A stretch of 64,000 nt of DNA from Clostridiales bacterium (GTDB taxonomy: Bacteria; Bacillota; Clostridia; Saccharofermentanales; Saccharofermentanaceae), in NCBI GenBank assembly GCA_017554745.1, contig JAFZHS010000008.1, positions 112,449-176,448 on the forward strand, in the 5' to 3' direction. Position 1 is the first letter of the stretch, and each line of letters opens with the position of its first letter. Of this stretch, positions 15,512-23,844 are shown in pieces. Below the pieces are notes generated by a model. The model made no database searches. It was given only the letters and a program-made list of their open reading frames with translations, and had not been told where the DNA came from. The position numbers and the translations under genes are program-made.

Positions 15512-16585
15512 TTATTTACTAAGTTTAGTAACGGCTTCCCATAAACCGTTGATGTACGTCGCACCCAGCGCCCTGTCGTAAAGACCATAGCCGGGCCTTC
15601 CTTCTTCACCCCATATCATGCGGCCGTGATCGGGACGGATATATCCGTCGAATCCGTTATCGTAAAGCGCCTTGACTATCGCGAGCATATCGAGGTCGCC
15701 TTCAGAGGACAGGTGCGCGGACTCATGGAAATCCGTCTCGGACTCGTGCTTAACGTTCCTTAAGTGCACGAAATGAACCTTGCCTTTTGAAGTGAATGTT
15801 TTCGCGATATCAACAACATCATTATGAATGCCTGCGCCGAGACTGCCTGTGCAGAGCGTAAGACCATTGCGCTTTGAAGTGTTGAGATTAAGATACTTCT
15901 CGATCGACTCCTTGCTGTTAACCACCTTGGGCAGGTTGAAAAGCGGGAACGGAGGATCATCCGGATGCACCGCGAAATTAATATCGAGTTCCTCGGCTTC
16001 AGGAATGACTGCATCGAGGAAATACTTAATGTTCTTAAAATACTCTTCAGAGGAAACATTCTGATAGAACTTGATGTCTTCAGCCATCTGACCGAATCTC
16101 TCAGGCTCCCATCCGGGAAGGCTGAAGTTATTAGAACCGCCGATCATGGAAGAGGTGATAGCTTCAAGGGTGAGCTTGGTTGCTTTTTCATGACTGTAAG
16201 CCATAGCGGTACTGCCGTCAGAAAGAAGCTGGGCAAGATTGCTCCTGTACCAGTCCATAACAGGCATGAAATTATAACAGATGCACTTAACTCCGGCAGA
16301 TGCAAGATTCTTCATCGAGGCAATGTAATTGTCGATGAGCATATCTCTTGAAGGGAGGCCCTTCTTGATGTCTTCGTGGATATTAAGGCTCTCGATGACT
16401 TCCATCTCGAGTCCGTAAGAATTGACTTCGTCCTTGACCAGATTGATCTCATCCATTGTCCAGATATCGCCTACGGGAATTCTGGTAAGATGAGTAGCGA
16501 CTCCGCTAACGCCGGGAACCTGCTTAATGTGCTTCAGCGATACACTGTCATCGCCGTATGGAAACCACCTTAACACCAATTTCAT
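15512..16585 (-). CDS. uxuA: Mannonate dehydratase
   Basis: Dehydrates D-mannonate to 2-keto-3-deoxy-D-gluconate. The 357-residue protein starts MKLVLRWFPYGDDSV, the typical N-terminus. It carries CYNFMPVMDW, FAVHPDDPPFPLF, LCTGSLGAG and YIRPDHGRMIWGE, which include the metal-binding Cys/His/Asp residues. I start at 16585, where AAAGGT lies upstream; a longer frame runs through the promoter and operator and is not real. It is driven by a strong promoter overlapped by a GntR-type palindrome. Confidence 0.95.
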   Translation of the reverse strand: MKLVLRWFPYGDDSVSLKHIKQVPGVSGVATHLTRIPVGDIWTMDEINLVKDEVNSYGLEMEVIESLNIHEDIKKGLPSRDMLIDNYIASMKNLASAGVKCICYNFMPVMDWYRSNLAQLLSDGSTAMAYSHEKATKLTLEAITSSMIGGSNNFSLPGWEPERFGQMAEDIKFYQNVSSEEYFKNIKYFLDAVIPEAEELDINFAVHPDDPPFPLFNLPKVVNSKESIEKYLNLNTSKRNGLTLCTGSLGAGIHNDVVDIAKTFTSKGKVHFVHLRNVKHESETDFHESAHLSSEGDLDMLAIVKALYDNGFDGYIRPDHGRMIWGEEGRPGYGLYDRALGATYINGLWEAVTKLSK

Positions 16586-16652
16586 ATGAATTATTACCTT
16601 TGAATCAAAGTCTGAAAGAGAATCCCGAGCCATACTGAGTCTCATTCTGTAA

Positions 16653-16684
16653 ACTAGTATACTAGTAGGCTTGAAGGCTGTCAA
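16653..16684 (-). promoter_or_regulatory. uxuA promoter with overlapping GntR-type operator
   Basis: On the minus strand TTGACA (16684-16679), a 17-bp spacer and TATACT (16661-16656). The -10 box lies inside the perfect 14-bp palindrome ACTAGTATACTAGT (16653-16666), so a bound repressor would block it. The core CTAGTATACTAG recurs near yesL and the ABC operon in variant form. Confidence 0.85.
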
Positions 16685-16849
16685 TAGATTATGACATATT
16701 GAAATGTTAACTCTATTCAAATATCAGAAAAACCCCTCAAACTATAGCAAAATGGGGGATAAGTTATGAATCCGCGGGCTCATTTAATGCATTTTTATGC
16801 ATATAAATGGTTAAGTGTTGTTTTAGCCCGGCTGACTTTTTTAAGCAGA

Positions 16850-17233
16850 TCAGTTTTCTTCTGATCCTTCAACGTCTTCCGTTTCTTCTTCCTGTTTCTT
16901 TACGGACTTTGGTTTAAACAGTCTGAAGATGACAGGGATAAGTGCGACAAAACCGAACAGCTTTATTACTTCGCCCAAAGACGCGAAATATACAGCCCAG
17001 ACATCGTACTGTTCTTCGGTAACGCCTGTCAGGTTGGTGCAGGTTTTCATGCCCGTATAAAGGAGAAGACCTACGAGTATGAGACATACTGAGATAACCG
17101 TTGTCTTCATTGGAATGGTCTCATATTTCTCGGGATTGAGTTTTTTAACGCTTAAAAAGATACCGATAAAGATGAAGACGGCAGCGGCGATACCTAATCC
17201 CAGCTGAATGTAGTTTAGATAAGATTCAGGCAT
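16850..17233 (-). CDS. Small membrane protein of unknown function
   Basis: A 127-residue protein with three predicted membrane helices (about residues 9-29, 44-62, 82-104) and a charged Glu-rich C-terminus. It overlaps the end of the DUF624 gene by 8 nt, so it is translated with it. I do not recognise the family. The 264 bases between this gene and uxuA hold the uxuA promoter and operator and a CCCC/GGGG hairpin at about 16733-16754. Confidence 0.75.
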   Translation of the reverse strand: MPESYLNYIQLGLGIAAAVFIFIGIFLSVKKLNPEKYETIPMKTTVISVCLILVGLLLYTGMKTCTNLTGVTEEQYDVWAVYFASLGEVIKLFGFVALIPVIFRLFKPKSVKKQEEETEDVEGSEEN

Positions 17234-17990
17234 AATCTTCTTCCTCGTTTATTGTATCGGTGCCGTTATCTTCTGATGTATCATCTGTTTTTTCCTCAGA
17301 TATATCTTCTTCGGAATCATCATCGATAAAATCTTCGTTCAGTTCAGGTTCTGATTCTTTTTCTTCGCGGGCTTTCTCAACTCTTACAGCTGCGGCAAAA
17401 GCCTTCTCGGTGATCATCTGAACAAGATAAGTTGCAGCAACCGGTGTAATAAGTGCGGCAGGAGGGAAAACGATGCTGATGCCTAATGCGATTATCTCGA
17501 TAAACCAGATAAGGAAAAACTTCGGAAAGAAAATCATGCAAAGCGTGAAGCTGTTAGTGATCGTGCCTTTGATACCGTTTCTGAATCTCGACAGAAGAGG
17601 ATATACGAAGGGGAGGGAGAATATGACCGGTATCACCGGAATAAAAGCAACGAGAGTATACCAGGCCGGAAGCTTTATGCCGTTAAGACCGTTAAGCGCA
17701 AAGTAGATATTAAATCCTGCGGCTGCGCTGTAAGCAGTATAAAGAATATGAATGATAATTCCGTTCTTGAGATTATCTTTCAAAGAGTGCATGAAGTCTT
17801 TTGAGATCGTGGTGCTCTTCTTTTTGTATTTACGGTATACGGTGTAGTAAAGAGCAGAGCATGACGCACCGATTGTCACGACAGGAATGCAGAACGCCAG
17901 GAACAGACAGGAAATGATTACCACATTTCCTATTGATTCAGCGAGCTTATAGAGCCAGCTCGATGTCATTCTGTCAAATGAACTCTTCAT
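17226..17990 (-). CDS. DUF624 (YesL-like) membrane protein
   Basis: DUF624 proteins such as Bacillus YesL accompany oligouronide/rhamnogalacturonan ABC importers and CAZymes; their exact role is not settled. The protein has the typical start SSWLYKLAESIGNVVIISCL and five or six helices, with an acidic C-terminal tail. I start at ATG 17990, where GGAGATCAG provides the ribosome binding site; the longer frame includes promoter sequence. It is divergent from the SASA esterase and shares a GntR-type site with it. Confidence 0.85.
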   Translation of the reverse strand: MKSSFDRMTSSWLYKLAESIGNVVIISCLFLAFCIPVVTIGASCSALYYTVYRKYKKKSTTISKDFMHSLKDNLKNGIIIHILYTAYSAAAGFNIYFALNGLNGIKLPAWYTLVAFIPVIPVIFSLPFVYPLLSRFRNGIKGTITNSFTLCMIFFPKFFLIWFIEIIALGISIVFPPAALITPVAATYLVQMITEKAFAAAVRVEKAREEKESEPELNEDFIDDDSEEDISEEKTDDTSEDNGTDTINEEEDYA

Positions 17991-18014
17991 CTGATCTCCT
18001 CTCCTTGTAGTGTC

Positions 18015-18044
18015 AGTATAATGAAATGAACAACGAGTTGTCAA
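18015..18044 (-). promoter_or_regulatory. Promoter of the DUF624 unit
   Basis: On the minus strand TTGACA (18044-18039), an 18-bp spacer and TATACT (18020-18015). Confidence 0.75.
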
Positions 18045-18076
18045 CTAGTATGCAAGACGAAAATTTGTGTTATACT
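18045..18076 (+). promoter_or_regulatory. GntR-type site and extended -10 promoter of the esterase
   Basis: CTAGTATGCAAG (18045-18056) matches the shared motif CWAGTATRCWAG. It touches the -35 box of the divergent DUF624 promoter and covers the -35 place of the plus-strand promoter TGTTATACT (18068-18076), an extended -10 box. One bound protein could thus control both directions. Confidence 0.65.
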
Positions 18077-18153
18077 TACAGTACTTGCGGAAAGATCCGT
18101 TAGTGATATAAGTAAGTATATTCAGTGTTTATATAAGAAGGGCGGTAAAGGAA

Positions 18154-19674
18154 ATGTCTGCAACTAAGCTTCTCGGCATCTATTCAGACGGAATGGTTTT
18201 CCAGAGAAATAAGGAAATAATAATCGAAGGTACGGAAAGTGTTTTGCCCGAGGTCAAGGTAACTTTCGCCGACACCGTTAAGACTGCAGCGGTTGAGAAC
18301 GGCAAGTTCAAGGCCGTCCTTCCTCCCTATGACGTTATGCGCGGTGAGACACTTAAAGTGGAAGGCTCCGATACCATCGAAGTTACCGATGTCTGTGTCG
18401 GCGATGTGTTTATGCTCGCAGGCCAGTCGAATATGGAGCTTCCTGTAGTAAGAACAGTAGATCTTAATAAAGACGAGATCGAAGCTAAAGACTATCCTGA
18501 AGTAAGACAGTTCCAGCTGGTTCCCGATTATGAACTCCCGTTAAAGGGTGAAGAGTCGATATGCGCCTTTCCCGACGGCAAATGGATCAAAGCAACCGGT
18601 GAAGACAAGTATGATTTCAGCGCCATCGGTTTTTATGCAGCGAAAAGAATATATGAGAAGACAGGTGTGCCTATCGGTCTTATCCTTAACGCGCAGGGCG
18701 GCGCTACTATCGAAGCCTACATGTCTGAAGAAGATAACGAAGCTGCCGGTACTAAGGAAGATGACATCGCTCCTTTCAGAGGCAAGGGCGCCATCAAGGA
18801 TTACCTTGCAAGATGTGAGCAGAACACGATTACGTGGCGCGGCAATACAGTGGTAAAGGATTTTGATCTCGAGGCAGCTCTGGCTGATGCAAAAGATGTC
18901 GAACTTCCCGGAATAGTTGTTACCGGTTTCTCGGGAAGCATCTGGTTCGTAAAAGAGTTCGAGCTTGATACTGTTCCGGAAGGGCAGTGCCTGCTGAAGT
19001 TAGGTGATCTTATCGATGCTGATGTCACTTACGTAAACGGTGTTGAAGTAGGACGCACCGAGTATCAGTACCCGCCACGGAAATATTATTTCGACGGATC
19101 GATACTTAAGACAGGCAAGAATATTATCAGCACGAGACTCATCATAGAATTAGGCAAGGGAGGATTTGTTCCCGGACATCCTTATTACCTTGAGACTGAG
19201 TTCGGTAAGATTGATCTTACCGGAACATGGAAGATGGTACCCGAGAAGAAGCTGGATGATTTTGTTCCCGGCAAGCTTGCTCAGATGATACCGCTTACGC
19301 TTTATTATGCGGCACTTATTCCTCTTCGGAATTTTGCAGTCTCCCAGATCTGGTGGTGCCAGGGCGAGTCTAATTCCGGTGAGCCTGAAGGATACGATAA
19401 GAAGATGATCCTCATGTTTAAGAAGATGAGAGAGATGTATGGTGATGTTCCCGCGATCATTATCAAGATCGCTGATTACATCAATCCGCTGACATTTGAG
19501 ACTGAGGTTCCCGAAGGCTGGAGAGAAGTACAAAGACTGCAGGATGAAGCACCGAACTACATAGATAATGTAAAAGTAGTGAGTAGTCCGTGCCCGGATC
19601 CGATACATGAACTTCATCCGCAGAACAAGAGCGGAATCGGAGCAGATGTTGCAAAAGCATCGCTGGAATTCTGA
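18154..19674 (+). CDS. SASA-domain carbohydrate acetylesterase
   Basis: Belongs to the sialate O-acetylesterase-like SGNH family: GQSNM with nucleophile Ser92, the oxyanion block WWCQGESN at about residue 410, and the Asp/His block DPIHELHP with His488. A beta-sandwich insert at about 245-335 (TGFSGSIWFVKEFEL) is also typical. There is no signal peptide, so it acts inside the cell. In this uronate locus it probably deacetylates imported xylo- or pectin-derived oligosaccharides rather than sialic acid; this is inference. No sialic acid genes are present. Confidence 0.88.
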   Translation: MSATKLLGIYSDGMVFQRNKEIIIEGTESVLPEVKVTFADTVKTAAVENGKFKAVLPPYDVMRGETLKVEGSDTIEVTDVCVGDVFMLAGQSNMELPVVRTVDLNKDEIEAKDYPEVRQFQLVPDYELPLKGEESICAFPDGKWIKATGEDKYDFSAIGFYAAKRIYEKTGVPIGLILNAQGGATIEAYMSEEDNEAAGTKEDDIAPFRGKGAIKDYLARCEQNTITWRGNTVVKDFDLEAALADAKDVELPGIVVTGFSGSIWFVKEFELDTVPEGQCLLKLGDLIDADVTYVNGVEVGRTEYQYPPRKYYFDGSILKTGKNIISTRLIIELGKGGFVPGHPYYLETEFGKIDLTGTWKMVPEKKLDDFVPGKLAQMIPLTLYYAALIPLRNFAVSQIWWCQGESNSGEPEGYDKKMILMFKKMREMYGDVPAIIIKIADYINPLTFETEVPEGWREVQRLQDEAPNYIDNVKVVSSPCPDPIHELHPQNKSGIGADVAKASLEF

Positions 19675-19704
19675 TAAATATATATACATTAAAACAGCAT
19701 AAAA

Positions 19705-19744
19705 AGCGTCTCAAAAACATCAGTTTTGGGACGCTGATTTTTTG
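19705..19744 (+). terminator. Rho-independent terminator
   Basis: AGCGTCTCAAAA / TTTTGGGACGCT stem (11 pairs, one G-T) with a 7-nt loop, followed by GATTTTTTT. Confidence 0.9.
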
Positions 19745-19779
19745 TACTAAGAGTCCTTGTTACAGACCGAATAAATCTA

Positions 19780-19841
19780 TTGACATATCACAAATGTGGT
19801 GATAATCTCATAACAAGCCAACTAACATACAAGTATACAAG
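19780..19841 (+). promoter_or_regulatory. Promoter and GntR-type site of the sugar ABC operon
   Basis: TTGACA (19780-19785), a 17-bp spacer and TAATCT (19803-19808). CAAGTATACAAG (19830-19841), the third copy of CWAGTATRCWAG, lies about 15-26 nt past the predicted start, a repressor position. Confidence 0.75.
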
Positions 19842-19895
19842 TACGGTTACGAGTAAGAATTTTAGTTGACAAGAACGCAAGAGGGATATCTGAAG

Positions 19896-20918
19896 ATGAG
19901 CAAGAAAAAAGAGAATCAGGAACAGATTCAGCAGGAACTTCAGGAAGAAATCCTGGAAGAGGTTCAGGATGAAGCGGTAGCTGAATGGTCTCCCAAGCAG
20001 ATAACCAGGCGCAAGAGAGCGTTGAAGGATTTCCGTGTCAACTGGCAGCTTTATCTTATGGTCATTGTGCCTGTGATATATTATGTGATCTTCAGATACG
20101 TTCCGATGTTCGGTAATATCCTTGCTTTCCGTAAGTACAATTCTGGCGGAAGCATCTTCGGTACGGGCCCTCTGACTCTTAAGTACTTTAAGCAGTTCAT
20201 TACTTCCAAGCCTTTCTGGCAGGCATTTTCAAATACTCTTATCCTTAACGGTCTCTATCTGATAGTCAGATTCCCGTTAACACTTATTTTCGCTTTGCTC
20301 ATAAACGAGATCAGAAATCTTCATTGGAAGAAATTCGTACAGACCGTATCTTATCTTCCTCACTTCATCTCAATGGTTATCGTATGCGGCATGATCAAGG
20401 AACTCTTATCAACATCAGGTCCTATCAATGCATTGATCGCCAGCTGGGGCGGAGAGAAGATCCCCTTCATCTCACTTGCTCAATGGTTCAGAACGATCTT
20501 TGTTACATCCGGCGTATGGCAGAGCTTAGGATGGGGAACGATACTTTACCTCGCAGCTATGACCGGAATTAATCCTTCTCTTTATGAAGCAGCAACTGTT
20601 GACGGTGCTTCACATTTCCAGAAGGTTATCCACGTTACGATCCCCTGCATCCTTCCTACTATCGCTACGCTCCTTATCCTTGATATCGGCGGACTTGTAG
20701 GTTCAGGCGGTGCATTCGAGAAGGTATATCTCCTTGGCAATCCTATGACAGCAGAGACATCCGAGATCGTATCGACATACGTATACAAGATGGGTGTTGA
20801 GTCCGGAAACATGAACTTCGCTACTGCAGTAGGACTATTCGAAGGACTAATTAACCTGATCCTTCTGACATGCGCAAATGTGGTATCGCGTAAAGTCGCG
20901 AAGACGAGTCTTTGGTAA
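19896..20918 (+). CDS. Sugar ABC transporter permease, LplB/YteP type
   Basis: First permease of an importer for complex carbohydrates. After a charged coiled-coil-like N-terminus rich in Glu and Gln come six membrane helices and the EAA loop (YEAATVDGASHFQKVIHVTIP). The family (LplB, YteP, YtcP neighbours) takes up oligouronides and similar glycans and uses a shared ATPase encoded elsewhere. I start at ATG 19896, 10 nt after GAGGG; an earlier TTG is less likely. It is followed after 12 nt by the second permease. Confidence 0.92.
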   Translation: MSKKKENQEQIQQELQEEILEEVQDEAVAEWSPKQITRRKRALKDFRVNWQLYLMVIVPVIYYVIFRYVPMFGNILAFRKYNSGGSIFGTGPLTLKYFKQFITSKPFWQAFSNTLILNGLYLIVRFPLTLIFALLINEIRNLHWKKFVQTVSYLPHFISMVIVCGMIKELLSTSGPINALIASWGGEKIPFISLAQWFRTIFVTSGVWQSLGWGTILYLAAMTGINPSLYEAATVDGASHFQKVIHVTIPCILPTIATLLILDIGGLVGSGGAFEKVYLLGNPMTAETSEIVSTYVYKMGVESGNMNFATAVGLFEGLINLILLTCANVVSRKVAKTSLW

Positions 20919-20930
20919 GGAGGTGCTGAT

Positions 20931-21869
20931 ATGAGTAATCTTGAAAAATCAACACCTGAGTTCAAAGTGGAAGAGATCCATATTCATAACCGCAAGAACA
21001 AGATCAAGGAATCCACAGGATATAAGGTTTTCACAGTAGTAAATACGATCATCATGATACTGATAGCGTTCGCTACCCTCTATCCGTTCCTTTATCTGGT
21101 ATCGCAGTCTTTCTCATCAAAGGAAGCGATCATTGCAGGTCACACGAGTCTTATTCCGAAAGGCTTCAATATTGATACATACATCTACGTAATAAAGGGA
21201 CAACATAATAATTATGAGTTCCTGAGGTATTACGGCAACACGATCCTTTATACGGTAATAGGTACTGTATTATCGCTTTTCTTCTCGTGTATGCTTGCAT
21301 ACCCGCTCTCGAAAAATAAGCTTAAGATCAACAGGTTCCTGTCTCCGTTCGTTATCTTTACGATGTATTTCGGCGGCGGTCTTATCGCAAACTACGTCTT
21401 GATCTTAAAGCTCGAACTCAAGGATACGATGTGGGGATTCATTCTCCCGATGCTCATCAGCACATACTACGTAATCCTCATGAGATCGTTCTTTATGAAC
21501 ATCCCGAAAGATCTCGAAGAAGCAGGTGAGATTGACGGTCTTAACAAGTTTGGTGTCTTCTGGCATATCGCAAGACCTTTGTCCACACCTATCATTGCGA
21601 CAATGACTTTGTTCTACGCGGTTATGTATTGGAACAACTGGTTCAACGCAAAGCTCTATCTCCAGGATAAGAAGAAGTGGCCTGTAGCTTACTACCTGCA
21701 GACGATCATCAGAGGTGGTGGGGGTGCGTCAGATCCCGATGCGGAACAAATGTCAGCAAACATCAAATCCTGTGCGATGGTACTTACGGTATTACCGATC
21801 ATCTGTGTATATCCGTTCATTCAGAGATATTACGTCCAGGGCATGATGCTCGGCGGCGTAAAAGAGTAA
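20931..21869 (+). CDS. Sugar ABC transporter permease, LplC/YtcP type
   Basis: Second permease of the importer, with six helices, the EAA loop (EEAGEIDGLNKFGVFWHIARP) and the family-typical WNNWFNAKLYLQD segment. AAGGAGG lies 6-7 nt before the ATG. Together with the upstream permease and the downstream binding lipoprotein it forms an LplABC-like system lacking its own ATPase, as usual for the family. Confidence 0.93.
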   Translation: MSNLEKSTPEFKVEEIHIHNRKNKIKESTGYKVFTVVNTIIMILIAFATLYPFLYLVSQSFSSKEAIIAGHTSLIPKGFNIDTYIYVIKGQHNNYEFLRYYGNTILYTVIGTVLSLFFSCMLAYPLSKNKLKINRFLSPFVIFTMYFGGGLIANYVLILKLELKDTMWGFILPMLISTYYVILMRSFFMNIPKDLEEAGEIDGLNKFGVFWHIARPLSTPIIATMTLFYAVMYWNNWFNAKLYLQDKKKWPVAYYLQTIIRGGGGASDPDAEQMSANIKSCAMVLTVLPIICVYPFIQRYYVQGMMLGGVKE

Positions 21870-21931
21870 TCAGATTTGTGCTTTAGGGGTAACCCACGGC
21901 AATAGAAAAATGAAAAAGAAAGGAACAAGTT

Positions 21932-23677
21932 ATGAAGACGACAACACTTAAAAAGTTATCATGTATCGGTCTTGCTGTCTCAATGCTTTCCGGCTTTGTT
22001 GCATGCAACAAGAACACGGAAGAGGAGACCTCCTCTGAAGCTACAACGATCCCGGATCAGATCGAGACAACTGAGGATCCGGATGCAAACTTGCCTTATA
22101 CTTATGGTTTAGGTAAGACATTCCATGCGGATCAGCCCGTTACTTACACCATGTTCTTCAGTGATGCATCCTGGTATCCGATGGTAGACACATGGAAGAC
22201 GGAGGGCATTTTCAAGGAAATCGAAAACAGAACCAACGTAACTCTTGACATCAAGTCTTACGACAGCGGCGACTACATGGACAATATCACTCTCGATATC
22301 AATGCAGGAAATGCTGCTTACATTATTCCGAAGATCTACGATGATTCCGCTTTCGTTGACGGCGGCGCTATCGTTCCTATCTCCGACTATGTTGATAAGA
22401 TGCCTTATTACACAGACTTCTATAATACTTACAATCTTGCTGACGACATCAAGACGATCACAAGAGCTAACGGTAAGTACTATAAGCTCCCCGGCATGAA
22501 GGAAGCTAACCTCATCAACTATTCTTTCGTTATCAGAAAGGATATCTGGGATGCAGCAGGTGTTGATGTTGTTGAGCTTCAGAAGGACTGGGACTGGGCT
22601 GAATTCCTCGATGCTCTCCAGAAGGTTAAGAAGTACATGGTAGCTCAGGGTATGTGCTCTGAGAGCGACTACATCTGGTCTGACCTCTGGTGCGGTAACG
22701 AATCCGGCCAGGGCAGCGGAGGAAACCTCCTCGGCGTTATGGGTTCTACTTATGAAGTAAATGCAGGATGGAACATCGGAAACGGTATGAGATATGACCA
22801 GGCTTCCGACAAGTATATCTTCTCACCCACGACAGACAACTTTAAGCAGTTTGTAACAACAGCTAACAGCTTCGTAGCTGCAGGAATCCTCGATCCCGAG
22901 ACATTCACACAGGACGATGCTACGGCAACAGCTAAGTACTACAGCGGCAAGACAGCTATCATGTCTATCAACCAGGGCCAGTGGGCTAACTACGAAGAGA
23001 ACATGACAGCACAGCTCGGTGCAGGCAACTTTGAGAACTATGTAATCACGATCCCTGTAGGAACAACAAACAACTCTACAGTTGCTCCTGAGAGACTTGA
23101 GAACGGCGTTATGATCTCACAGAAGGCTCTTGATGAACTCGGCGAAGACGGCTTCATCCAGATGCTCAGATTCGTTGACTGGCTCTTCTATTCTCACGAG
23201 GCTTATGATCTCACAAAGTGGGGTATCGAAGGCGTTCATTATGATGTAGTTGACGGTCAGAAGGTTCTTAAGGACGGTTTCTGCTGCGGTGGTTTAGGCT
23301 ACGGCAACGATGCAGAAGGTTCTATGACAGACATCAGACTCCAGTGGGGTTATGCAGGCGGTAACTTCTGGTACGGCGGCACAGTCGCAGAGATGACAGA
23401 CAACCTCATTCCTCCTGTAGCAGATTACGTTAACCGTGATGCTGAGTACAGAGACACACCTCCTCTCGCGCCCGGAATCGCTCCGACCGCAGATCAGAAC
23501 GAGGAGATCAACCTGATCGCTACACCTTTGATCAGTAACGTTAACTCCTGGACGTTGAAGTTCATCACAGGCCAGGAAGACATTAATGCTAAGTGGGATG
23601 AGTATGTTAAGTCCTGCGAAGACCTCAATGCACAGGGTCTTGTAGATATCTACGCTCAGCTCTATAAGGGTAAGTAA
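21932..23677 (+). CDS. Extracellular solute-binding lipoprotein, LplA/YtcQ type
   Basis: Captures the oligosaccharide at the cell surface for the two permeases upstream. The lipobox SGFVAC gives lipidated Cys25, then a Glu/Thr-rich linker (about residues 28-50) and a 530-residue binding domain. The sequence uses a narrow set of codons and few rare ones, as expected of a highly expressed protein. It ends the operon, with a strong terminator 30 nt downstream. Substrate by context: (acetylated) glucuronic acid-bearing oligosaccharides; not proven. Confidence 0.92.
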   Translation: MKTTTLKKLSCIGLAVSMLSGFVACNKNTEEETSSEATTIPDQIETTEDPDANLPYTYGLGKTFHADQPVTYTMFFSDASWYPMVDTWKTEGIFKEIENRTNVTLDIKSYDSGDYMDNITLDINAGNAAYIIPKIYDDSAFVDGGAIVPISDYVDKMPYYTDFYNTYNLADDIKTITRANGKYYKLPGMKEANLINYSFVIRKDIWDAAGVDVVELQKDWDWAEFLDALQKVKKYMVAQGMCSESDYIWSDLWCGNESGQGSGGNLLGVMGSTYEVNAGWNIGNGMRYDQASDKYIFSPTTDNFKQFVTTANSFVAAGILDPETFTQDDATATAKYYSGKTAIMSINQGQWANYEENMTAQLGAGNFENYVITIPVGTTNNSTVAPERLENGVMISQKALDELGEDGFIQMLRFVDWLFYSHEAYDLTKWGIEGVHYDVVDGQKVLKDGFCCGGLGYGNDAEGSMTDIRLQWGYAGGNFWYGGTVAEMTDNLIPPVADYVNRDAEYRDTPPLAPGIAPTADQNEEINLIATPLISNVNSWTLKFITGQEDINAKWDEYVKSCEDLNAQGLVDIYAQLYKGK

Positions 23678-23706
23678 TCAGCCTCGGACTTTTTTAAGCA
23701 GTAAAG

Positions 23707-23739
23707 GGCATTCCGGTGTAAAAGCCGGGATGCCTTTTT
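23707..23739 (+). terminator. Rho-independent terminator of the ABC operon
   Basis: GGCATTCCGG / CCGGGATGCC stem with an 8-nt loop, followed by TTTTT. Confidence 0.92.
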
Positions 23740-23780
23740 AATGCGTTGTTTAATGGGGTGTAACATTGTTACATAAAGGA

Positions 23781-23811
23781 AAAACTTTTCGCAAATTCCG
23801 TTTTTTGCGAA
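23781..23811 (-). terminator. Terminator of uxaC
   Basis: On the minus strand TTCGCAAA / TTTGCGAA (8 bp, 8-nt loop) is followed by AAGTTTTT, 34 nt after the uxaC stop. Confidence 0.75.
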
Positions 23812-23844
23812 TCCATGAAAAAAGACCGTTGGGATTTTAAGAGA

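Noticed and set aside
16586..16720. N-terminal extension of uxuA
   Set aside because: It translates the promoter and operator; UxuA proteins start at MKLVLRWFPYG.
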